Source: Deltaproteobacteria bacterium | GTDB taxonomy: Bacteria; Myxococcota_A; Polyangia; Polyangiales; Houyiibacteriaceae | NCBI GenBank assembly: GCA_019309605.1 | Contig: JAFDFW010000157.1 | Location: forward strand, 1 to 6,010 | Length of the DNA stretch: 6,010 bases | Reading direction: 5' to 3' | Position numbers and translations under genes: made by a program | In this document: in pieces, positions 1-5,536 of the stretch | Layout of the letters: the number at the start of each line of letters is the position of its first letter | How positions within the stretch are numbered: the stretch's first letter is position 1 | The notes under the pieces: generated by a model | What the model saw: the letters and a program-made list of their open reading frames with translations, nothing else | Told to the model about the DNA's origin: nothing | Database searches by the model: none

Positions 1-52
<52 letters not shown>

Positions 53-68
53 GTGTATTCTCGCAAAC

Positions 69-96
69 TGTCAAAGAGCTTCGGAAGTCGTTTCCG
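69..96 (-). promoter_or_regulatory. boxB-like hairpin followed by boxA-like antitermination sequence
   Basis: On the minus strand a perfect 5-bp hairpin CGGAA-acgac-TTCCG (96-82) is followed after 2 nt by GCTCTTTGACA (79-69), then by the tRNA 17 nt later. GCTCTTTGACA is very close to the E. coli rrn boxA, TGCTCTTTAACA. In E. coli rrn leaders boxB also precedes boxA. BoxA binds NusB/NusE (S10) in nascent RNA and lets RNA polymerase ignore Rho-dependent termination in untranslated rRNA transcripts. The resemblance is seen directly; the function is inferred. No clear boxC was identified. Confidence 0.6.
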
Positions 97-189
97 CGAA
101 CCGTTTTCGGAGCTCGTTTGGGCCTAAGCCCTGAAAACTACTCCGTTTTGTTGGTTCCCGTCCCCAGCTTCCTCCGCAAACGGACGCCT

Positions 190-218
190 TCTTTAGCGGC
201 CTTCCCGAAACTGGTCAA
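190..218 (-). promoter_or_regulatory. candidate sigma70 promoter for the tRNA/rRNA transcript
   Basis: On the minus strand TTGACC (218-213) resembles a -35 box (5 of 6 matches). A 17-nt spacer follows, then TAAAGA (195-190), a weak -10 (3 of 6). It lies downstream of the palindromic hairpin and about 140 nt before the tRNA, leaving room for a leader that includes the boxB/boxA pair. The weak -10 keeps confidence moderate. Confidence 0.4.
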
Positions 219-240
219 GTACTTTCCAGCAACAAGTTTC

Positions 241-263
241 AAAAAGGGGTCGGACCCCTTTTT
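241..263. terminator. perfect palindromic hairpin with A/T tails, bidirectional terminator or REP-like repeat
   Basis: AAAAAGGGGT (241-250), a 3-nt loop CGG, and ACCCCTTTTT (254-263) form a perfect 10-bp inverted repeat. Either strand gives a GC-rich stem ending in a run of U, the form of an intrinsic terminator. On the minus strand it lies about 130 nt past the SDR stop and before the tRNA promoter, so it could insulate the two transcripts. Short palindromes of the type GGGGTCNGACCCC also occur as dispersed REP-like repeats in some genomes, so this may be one copy of a family; only one copy is in this window. Confidence 0.6.
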
Positions 264-366
264 CTCAGGGTTTCGGGACTCGAAGTAGCCAAGTTGATCC
301 TCTGAGCGGGCCAGCGCCAGGCCCCGATCGTTCCATTCCCTGAAGTCGCCCCTAACCCTCGAAAAC

Positions 367-392
367 TAAAAGAAAAATGGTCGTTGATGACC
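367..392 (-). terminator. weak intrinsic terminator after the SDR gene
   Basis: Directly after the SDR stop codon (395-393), the minus strand reads GGTC-atcaac-GACC (392-379) and then ATTTTTCTTTT, a T-rich tract. The stem is only 4 bp with a 6-nt loop, so termination would be inefficient alone; the stronger hairpin at 241-263 may act as backup. Confidence 0.35.
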
Positions 393-1469
393 CTATTTGG
401 GAGCGGGAAGCGCCCGAACGAGAGCGAGGCGCTCCTTATAGTGGGAGACGGAACGGGTCATCGCCTCTTCGGGCGTCACGACCGGATCGTAGCCAAAGTC
501 GCGCTTGGCCTCCTTGCTGGTGGCGCAGTGGGAGATGGCCAGCTTGCGGATCTCGTGGGGAGCGAAGAGCGGCGCGAATAGACCGATTCGGAAGTGCAGG
601 TACTGCCAGAGACGCAGAAAGAGGAGCACGGGACGGTAAGGGATGTTGAGCCTCGGCATTTTATGACCGAGCCCTTCGATCAAGGGGCGAGCGAACTCGA
701 ATAGTGGAAGCGGGTGGTTGTCGGTGACGAAGTACGCCTTGCCGCAAACCGGATTGCCCGGAACCAGGTGTTTGGCGGCGAGGATCTCCGCATGCACCAG
801 GTTGTCGACGTAGATGTGATCGTGAAGCGCACCTGGGAACCCAATGGTCATCACGAGCATGCCCTTCGTGACCTGCTTGTATATCTCGTCCAACATAATG
901 TTGTTGCCCGGGCCGTAAATGCCGTCGGGCCGGAGGACCGTGGTCAGCAGGCTTCCTTTGCCGTTCGCGTCGAGGGCTAACTTCTCTCCTTCGATTTTGG
1001 TCTCCGTGTAGAGGCAGCTCATGTTCGTGGCGTAAGGAGTGTGCTCATCCATTTCGACGTTCACTTCGGAGTTGAAGCAGACATCGATCGAGCTGGTGTG
1101 CACGAAACGGCTGACGCCCCGAGCAAGGCACGCGCGAATCAGGTTCTCCACGCCTCCCACATTCGCGTCATACGCGGCCTGGCGGTACTCCGCCGAAGCT
1201 GCCTTCCCCCCTAACAGCGCAAGGTAGGCAACGGTGTGAAACACCGTGTCGATGCCTTCGCAGACTTCGGTCATGCGATCGGCGTCTTCGACTTCGCCTC
1301 GAACGATCTCGAGGTTTGGGTGTTCGAGCTCTAGTGGCGTGTTGCGGATGACGGCCCGAACCGAATAGCCCTGGTCGAGAAGGCCTCGAACCAAGTGGCT
1401 GCCTAGAAAACCGGCTGCCCCGGTGACCAGGCAGGTCCCGAGGTGATCGAGTGGCTTGATGGGTGACAT
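393..1469 (-). CDS. NAD(P)-dependent extended SDR, 3-beta-hydroxysteroid dehydrogenase/isomerase type
   Basis: A 358-residue protein of the extended short-chain dehydrogenase/reductase class, a usual length for the 3-beta-HSD/epimerase group. The N-terminal Rossmann fold shows TGAAGFLG (16-23) for the dinucleotide, N103, serines in HTSS (S126/S127), and the catalytic YTETK motif with Y154 and K158. LRPDGIYGPG (179-188) and HIYVDNLVHA (218-227) are typical later motifs of the family. The tail LFAPHEIRKL...KEAKRDFGYDP (about 301-329) matches the C-terminal pattern of 3-beta-HSD-like proteins. A hydrophobic stretch near 279-300 could touch membrane, as in steroid or sterol dehydrogenases. It probably oxidises a secondary alcohol (or reduces a ketone) using NAD(P). 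The start ATG (1469-1467) overlaps the GMC stop as TAATG, with only a weak GAGA-type ribosome site, so translational coupling is likely. The substrate cannot be read from sequence; an epimerase or dihydroflavonol-reductase-like role remains possible. Confidence 0.9.
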   Translation of the reverse strand: MSPIKPLDHLGTCLVTGAAGFLGSHLVRGLLDQGYSVRAVIRNTPLELEHPNLEIVRGEVEDADRMTEVCEGIDTVFHTVAYLALLGGKAASAEYRQAAYDANVGGVENLIRACLARGVSRFVHTSSIDVCFNSEVNVEMDEHTPYATNMSCLYTETKIEGEKLALDANGKGSLLTTVLRPDGIYGPGNNIMLDEIYKQVTKGMLVMTIGFPGALHDHIYVDNLVHAEILAAKHLVPGNPVCGKAYFVTDNHPLPLFEFARPLIEGLGHKMPRLNIPYRPVLLFLRLWQYLHFRIGLFAPLFAPHEIRKLAISHCATSKEAKRDFGYDPVVTPEEAMTRSVSHYKERLALVRALPAPK

Positions 1470-3106
1470 TAGGTTTCTCGTTGAAGCACGGATCTTCCCA
1501 GGATCAAGTCTGCGGCTCGACCGGCGACTGCGACGACCGGCGCATGGGTGTTCCCGGAGGGTATTAGAGGGAACACCGAGGCGTCGACGACGCGCAAGCC
1601 TTGGATGCCGTGCACCCGAAGTTCACTGTCGACCACGGCATTGGGGTCGTCCGCCGAACCCATCGTGGTCGTACCGACAGGATGGTACGCGGTCATCGAG
1701 TCGTTCCTCCAGAACTCCAGGATCTCCTCATCGGTTTGCACAGACTCACCGGGCAGGATCTCTTCGGTTGCGTGTTCGCGGAACGGCGCCGCATCGTAAA
1801 TGCGCCGCTGGAGCTTGAAGCCTTCGATGCTGAGCTCGCGGTCGTGGTCGGTCGACAGGTAGTTGTGCACGATCTTGGGCGCGTCTTTGGGGTTTCGGCT
1901 CCGCGCATGGACGCTGCCGCGGGATGTGGGGCGGATGACGCACACGGTGGAGTTCACGCCGGATTCCTCGGTGGCGATCATCTTGCCGTTTTCATCCATA
2001 CCGCCGGATCCGGGTGTGAAGTGGAGCTGAAAGATCGGCCTGCCTCCGGTCTCCGAGCTGACGAACGCCCCGACATTCGCCGCGGGGAACGTGAGCGGGC
2101 CGGTCTTCGTGAAGAGGTAGCGCAGAACGTTCAGCACGACACGCGGGAACTTTCCGTCCTCCGATATGGTCTTCTTGGTCTTGACGCCGTGTTGGACCCA
2201 CAACTGAAGGTGGTCTTGGAGGTTTTCGCCCACGCCCTGAAGCTCGTGAAGCACCTCGATGCCGAGCGACTCGAGCACATCCCGACGTCCAATCCCGGAC
2301 ATCTCGAGCAGCGGCGGCGAGTCGTATGCGCCTGCGGAGAGCACGACTTCGCGCTTCGCCTCGACCTGATGCACCCGTCCTTTGGTGTCTTCGTACGCAA
2401 CGCCGACCGCTCGTTTCCCGTCCAGCAGCACGCGCCTTGCCGCGGCGTTCAGAGTGATGGTGAGGTTGGGCCGCGCGCGGACCTCCGGGCTGAGAAAGGC
2501 GTCAGCCGCACTCCAGCGGCGGCCGTTCTTCATGGTGACCTGCATGTAGCCAATGCCGCGCTGCGTTTCGCCGTTGATGTCGTCCAGACGCCGAATGCCG
2601 ATGCTCTCCGCGGCATCCATGTACGCTTCGCTGATCGGGTACTTCATCGCGACGTGGGTGACGTTCAGCTCGCCATCGTTGCCGTGATAGGGGTTGTCCG
2701 ATTCGATTTCGAAATGCTCGGATCGCTTGAAGTAGGGGAGAAGCTCATCGTAGGACCAGCCCTCGCAGCCCGGAAGCGCAGCCCAATCGTCGTAATCCTC
2801 ACGTTGGCCGCGGGTGTAGATCATCCCGTTGATCGAGCTGCAGCCTCCGATGACGCGCCCGCGAACAACGCTCACCTCACGGCCATTGAGCTTGGGTTCT
2901 GGCTCGGTCTTGTAGAGGTTGCTGATTTTCTCGTCGTACATGATCTGGGTGAAGCCGAGGGGCATCTTGATGAGCGGATTTTTGTCGTTTCCGCCCGCCT
3001 CCAGGAGAAGCACCCGGTGACTGGGATCAACCGATAGGCGATTGGCCAGTAGGCAGCCGGCGGAGCCGCCTCCCACGACGATGTAGTCGAATTGGTTCTC
3101 AGACAT
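1469..3106 (-). CDS. GMC family FAD-dependent oxidoreductase (choline/alcohol dehydrogenase-like)
   Basis: A 545-residue protein, full length for the BetA/AlkJ-type glucose-methanol-choline family. FAD is bound by the N-terminal GGGSAG motif (12-17) and the acidic end of the second strand (E36 in LLLEAGG). The two GMC signatures are clear: RVIGGCSSING (84-94) and GAYDSPPLLEMSGIG (259-273). GVGENLQDH (291-299) is also characteristic. The likely active-site pair is H475 in YHPVGTTTMG and H521 in SGNTHAPV; a His-His pair occurs in some GMC enzymes, others have His-Asn. No signal peptide is present, so it is probably cytoplasmic or peripherally membrane-bound. It should oxidise a primary or secondary alcohol and pass electrons to oxygen, a quinone or another acceptor. 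The ATG (3106-3104) has no strong Shine-Dalgarno, and the leader after the predicted -10 would be about 20 nt. It is first in a two-gene unit with the SDR. Confidence 0.95.
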   Translation of the reverse strand: MSENQFDYIVVGGGSAGCLLANRLSVDPSHRVLLLEAGGNDKNPLIKMPLGFTQIMYDEKISNLYKTEPEPKLNGREVSVVRGRVIGGCSSINGMIYTRGQREDYDDWAALPGCEGWSYDELLPYFKRSEHFEIESDNPYHGNDGELNVTHVAMKYPISEAYMDAAESIGIRRLDDINGETQRGIGYMQVTMKNGRRWSAADAFLSPEVRARPNLTITLNAAARRVLLDGKRAVGVAYEDTKGRVHQVEAKREVVLSAGAYDSPPLLEMSGIGRRDVLESLGIEVLHELQGVGENLQDHLQLWVQHGVKTKKTISEDGKFPRVVLNVLRYLFTKTGPLTFPAANVGAFVSSETGGRPIFQLHFTPGSGGMDENGKMIATEESGVNSTVCVIRPTSRGSVHARSRNPKDAPKIVHNYLSTDHDRELSIEGFKLQRRIYDAAPFREHATEEILPGESVQTDEEILEFWRNDSMTAYHPVGTTTMGSADDPNAVVDSELRVHGIQGLRVVDASVFPLIPSGNTHAPVVAVAGRAADLILGRSVLQRET

Positions 3107-3124
3107 GAAGCTTGACGCTGTATG

Positions 3125-3136
3125 TAACGTTCGTTA
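3125..3136. promoter_or_regulatory. operator-like palindrome, probable TetR-family binding site
   Basis: TAACG-TT-CGTTA is a perfect 5+2+5 inverted repeat in the 66-nt divergent gap. AACG..CGTT half-sites are common among operators of TetR-family repressors of fatty-acid and related catabolism. It overlaps the spacer and -10 of the plus-strand promoter and the -10 of the minus-strand promoter, so a bound protein could block both. The TetR gene two positions down the operon is the natural candidate; the pairing is inferred. Confidence 0.55.
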
Positions 3137-3138
3137 TA
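3133..3138 (-). promoter_or_regulatory. -10 element for the GMC-SDR unit
   Basis: On the minus strand TATAAC (3138-3133) matches 5 of 6 bases of the -10 consensus. No good -35 lies 16-18 nt upstream (best is CTGTGG-like). An alternative pair, TTGCAT with CATACA at 17 nt, is weaker at the -10. This -10 overlaps the plus-strand -10, with the four bases TATA at 3135-3138 shared. Confidence 0.4.
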
Positions 3139-3172
3139 GGCATGCAACACAAAACCCACAGGGAGAAGCTAG

Positions 3173-3973
3173 ATGTCGGAACCCCATTTTCTATACGAGA
3201 AGCGCGGTCACCTCGCGATCTGCACCTTTAATCGACCCGAAAAGAGAAACGCGCTCAGCATCGAGATGATAGTGCGTATGGCCGACGCCTGGGACGAGGC
3301 CGACGCCGACAAGGATGTCCGCGCGATCATCCTCGCGGGTAAAGGAGGCGTGTTTTGCGCCGGCAGCGACCTCGCCTCGATGAAGTCAGGCAAATGGGAC
3401 GCCGACGACCAGTGGCTGAAGCGCATGAAGGACAGCCCAGACATCCATTGGAAGGCGCTCCTCCGCCACCACCTCACCAAGAAGCCTCTGATCGCCGCCG
3501 TCGAAGGATACGCTCTGGCGGGCGGAACGGAGATTCTCCAAGGAACCGACATTCGCGTGGCCGCTGAAGGCGCCGTGTTCGGGGTCACCGAAGTCCAGCT
3601 TGGCCTGTTCCCCTTGGGCGGCTCCAGCGTGCGGCTTCGGAGGCAAATTCCCTACACCATCGCAGCGGAGATGTTGCTCGCCGGCCGCCGGCTGACGGCG
3701 GAGGAGGCGTTGCACTACGGGCTGGTTGGGCACGTCGTGCCCAAGGGACAAGCCCTGGACAAGGCAATCGAGATCGGCGAGGGCATTGCAGCCTGCGGTC
3801 CGGTCGCTGTGCAGGCGGTGAAGCAGTCCCTGATCGAGAACGACGGCGTACCCGCCAAGGAAGCGCTGGCGCGTTCGCTCCAGATCGGCCAGCCGGTGTT
3901 CGCGAGCAAGGATGCCATGGAAGGGCCGACGGCCTTCGTGGAGAAGCGCAAGCCGGTCTTCAAGGGAGAGTGA
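3173..3973 (+). CDS. enoyl-CoA hydratase/isomerase (crotonase family)
   Basis: A 266-residue crotonase-fold protein, standard length for the family. FNRPEKRNALS (19-29) is the N-terminal signature. FCAGSDLASM (61-70) and YALAGG (113-118) supply the two backbone amides of the oxyanion hole that holds the thioester carbonyl. Both acidic residues used by true hydratases appear to be kept: E120 in GGTEILQGTDI (rat mitochondrial Glu144 position) and E140 in VTEVQLGLFP (Glu164 position). This favours hydration of a 2-enoyl-CoA to 3-hydroxyacyl-CoA, although isomerase or other crotonase chemistry is not excluded. The enzyme is cytoplasmic. It is first in the plus-strand operon, with a good ribosome site GGGAG 7 nt before ATG. 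Its stop TGA shares one base with the ATG of the TetR gene (TGATG), which suggests translational coupling. It may serve a dedicated pathway rather than general beta-oxidation, since no dehydrogenase or thiolase is beside it. Confidence 0.93.
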   Translation: MSEPHFLYEKRGHLAICTFNRPEKRNALSIEMIVRMADAWDEADADKDVRAIILAGKGGVFCAGSDLASMKSGKWDADDQWLKRMKDSPDIHWKALLRHHLTKKPLIAAVEGYALAGGTEILQGTDIRVAAEGAVFGVTEVQLGLFPLGGSSVRLRRQIPYTIAAEMLLAGRRLTAEEALHYGLVGHVVPKGQALDKAIEIGEGIAACGPVAVQAVKQSLIENDGVPAKEALARSLQIGQPVFASKDAMEGPTAFVEKRKPVFKGE

Positions 3974-4608
3974 TGGCTCGCGTGGAACCAGCGCAACGCA
4001 ACTCGGGCACGCGGGAGGTCATCTTCGAAGCCGCGGAGCGCCTGTTTGCAGAGCGTGGGTTCGCGGATACCAGCGTGCGTGACATCGTGGGTGAAGCGGA
4101 GACCTCGGCGCCGAGCCTCTATCACTTCTTCGGGAGTAAAGAGAACCTCGTCGTCGAGCTCATCGCGGATCGTCACGAAGCCTACTGCGAGGAGCTCGAA
4201 GGAGAGCTTGCATCGGCCAAGACTGCTTTCGAGGTCTGCCAACGCTTCGTGAAGTTTGTGCTGACGAGCATGAGCACGAAGCCGGTCACCGCCAAATTTC
4301 TCCTCGGAATCATGTTTGGACCGCAGCAGGACCTACCTGAAAAGGCCGTAGGTGAGACGCTCGCGCGCTCGCCAGAGATTCTTCAGGCGAGAATGAGCGA
4401 GGTCACCGAGGGGGTTTCGGCGTCACGCCTGGTGTTTGCCCGAATGATGCTGGTCGGGATGGTGACGCCAGCTGTGCTGATGTTTCTCACCGCAGGCATT
4501 CGAACCTTCTCGCCGAAGCTACCGGGGTGCATTGCGCATCGGGTGGTCGATATGTTGAACGATTCGCATCCAATCTGTGCTTGGCCCGATCTGGGTCCGA
4601 GGCCTTGA
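3973..4608 (+). CDS. TetR/AcrR family transcriptional regulator
   Basis: A 211-residue protein, typical TetR size. The N-terminal domain contains TREVIFEAAERLFAERGF (13-30) and the helix-turn-helix SVRDIVGEAETSAPSLYHFF (34-53), followed by GSKENLV, the classical TetR pattern. The C-terminal ligand/dimer domain (about 60-200) is variable, as usual, and rich in hydrophobic residues, which fits an acyl-type ligand but does not prove one. The start ATG at 3973 is preferred over the adjacent GTG at 3970: GGAG at 3965-3968 lies 4 nt from the ATG and only 1 nt from the GTG. The gene lies between catabolic genes, overlaps the crotonase stop by 1 nt, and probably represses its own operon and the divergent GMC-SDR unit through the palindrome at 3125-3136, with release by a pathway metabolite (inference). 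Confidence 0.92.
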   Translation: MARVEPAQRNSGTREVIFEAAERLFAERGFADTSVRDIVGEAETSAPSLYHFFGSKENLVVELIADRHEAYCEELEGELASAKTAFEVCQRFVKFVLTSMSTKPVTAKFLLGIMFGPQQDLPEKAVGETLARSPEILQARMSEVTEGVSASRLVFARMMLVGMVTPAVLMFLTAGIRTFSPKLPGCIAHRVVDMLNDSHPICAWPDLGPRP

Positions 4609-4612
4609 AACC

Positions 4613-5536
4613 ATGACGGACTCATTCGCGCCTCCCGCCCCCTCGTTCCGGTTCGACCTGCCGAATGGCATCTCGATCGCTGCCGACGTGTACGGCGACC
4701 CGAGCCACCAACCCGTGCTCTTTCTCCATGGCGGAGGTCAAACGCGACACGCCTGGGGCAATAGTGCGGAGATGCTAGCGAAGCACGGCTTCTACACGAT
4801 CTCCATGGACCACCGCGGCCACGGCAAGAGCAGCTGGGCTGACGTGGGCGAGTACCATGTCTTCAATTACGTCGAGGACTTGCAGCAGGTCATCGCGCAG
4901 CTCGACCGGAAGCCGATCCTGGTCGGCGCATCGCTGGGTGGGATCGCTTCGCTCCTCGTCGAGACGGCGCAAGAGGAGTCGATCGCAAGGGGCATGATTC
5001 TGGTCGACGTGACACCGCGCCTCGAAAGGGATGGCGTGAACCGCATTAAGAAGTTCATGCACGGCGGCACATCCGGCTTTGCTTCGCTCGAGGAGGCCGC
5101 CGATTCGATCGGGCGGTACTTGCCGCATCGGAAACGCCCGAAAGACCTCTCTGGTTTGGCCAAGAACCTGAGGCGCAAGGAGGACGGGCGCTACTACTGG
5201 CACTGGGACCCCAAGATGCTGAAGACGCTCGGGCCGAGCCCGCATACCCAGGAGAAGGATCGCTTGCTCAAGGAGCGGCTGCAGGACCTCGGCAACCTCG
5301 ACATTCCGACCCTACTGATCCGCGGCCGCTTGAGTGACCTGGTCTCGACGGAAACCGCGAACGAGTTCCTCGAGATGGTGCCGCACGCCGAGTACGTGGA
5401 TCTCGCGGACGCCCACCACATGGTCGCGGGCGACCGAAACGACGTGTTTACTGACACCGTCAAAGAATTTCTCCTTCGGCGTTTCACGCCCGATGACACG
5501 ACAAACGAAGATCGAGTACAAAGGACCTCGCTATGA
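4613..5536 (+). CDS. alpha/beta hydrolase
   Basis: A 307-residue alpha/beta-hydrolase-fold protein. FLHGGGQTRHAWG (37-49) provides the oxyanion-hole HGGG loop, DHRGHGKS (66-73) is the usual next motif, and GASLGG (105-110) is the nucleophile elbow with S107. The remaining triad members are probably D242 in RGRLSD and H269 in DAHHMVAGDRND. Residues of about 135-225 form the cap that sets substrate choice. A serine nucleophile argues for an esterase, lactonase or C-C hydrolase rather than an epoxide hydrolase or haloalkane dehalogenase, which use aspartate. The ATG at 4613 is chosen over an in-frame GTG at 4577 because the latter lies inside the TetR gene; GAGG (4599-4602) lies 10 nt upstream. 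The gap to the TetR stop is 4 nt, and the stop overlaps the next start as ATGA. There is no signal peptide. The substrate is unknown; the neighbours suggest an ester or ring-opened lipid, steroid or terpenoid intermediate. Confidence 0.9.
   Translation: MTDSFAPPAPSFRFDLPNGISIAADVYGDPSHQPVLFLHGGGQTRHAWGNSAEMLAKHGFYTISMDHRGHGKSSWADVGEYHVFNYVEDLQQVIAQLDRKPILVGASLGGIASLLVETAQEESIARGMILVDVTPRLERDGVNRIKKFMHGGTSGFASLEEAADSIGRYLPHRKRPKDLSGLAKNLRRKEDGRYYWHWDPKMLKTLGPSPHTQEKDRLLKERLQDLGNLDIPTLLIRGRLSDLVSTETANEFLEMVPHAEYVDLADAHHMVAGDRNDVFTDTVKEFLLRRFTPDDTTNEDRVQRTSL

Larger units (their letters stand above)
53..392. other. non-coding stretch between the SDR gene and tRNA-Ile
   Basis: This 340-nt stretch holds no convincing protein gene. 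An 80-codon reading frame on the plus strand (46-288) begins inside the tRNA and has low-complexity, non-protein-like content. In minus-strand order the stretch contains a weak hairpin with U-tract right after the SDR stop, a GC-rich hairpin (GGGCC 308-312 with GGCCC 320-324), a strong A/T-flanked palindrome (241-263), a candidate promoter (190-218), and a boxB/boxA-like pair (69-96) before the tRNA. No 16S 3' end (the anti-Shine-Dalgarno region) was found here. Confidence 0.7.
3112..3140 (+). promoter_or_regulatory. sigma70 promoter of the enoyl-CoA hydratase operon
   Basis: TTGACG (3112-3117, 5 of 6 consensus), a 17-nt spacer, and TATAGG (3135-3140, 4 of 6) face the plus-strand operon. The predicted start would be near 3147, giving a leader of about 26 nt with the ribosome site GGGAG (3161-3165) 7 nt before the ATG. 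The -10 overlaps the operator-like palindrome. Confidence 0.6.

Noticed and set aside
270..300. A TTCGAGTCCC stretch on the minus strand resembling a tRNA T arm
   Set aside because: No matching acceptor, D or anticodon arms surround it and no CCA-type end is found; the similarity is limited to a few bases.
1601..3037. A 478-codon open frame on the plus strand, antisense to the GMC gene
   Set aside because: Its translation has no recognisable domain and is rich in Val, Ala, Arg, Asp and His, as expected from the reverse complement of GC-rich coding DNA. The minus-strand frame has complete GMC signatures from end to end, so the antisense frame is a shadow.
3715..4242. A 175-codon minus-strand frame across the crotonase/TetR junction
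   Set aside because: Both plus-strand genes have clear family motifs across this stretch, and the reverse frame has no recognisable domain or ribosome site.
4577..4612. A GTG start giving the hydrolase 12 extra N-terminal residues
   Set aside because: It would overlap the TetR gene by 32 nt without a ribosome site; the ATG at 4613 has GAGG at 4599-4602 and begins just before the conserved region.
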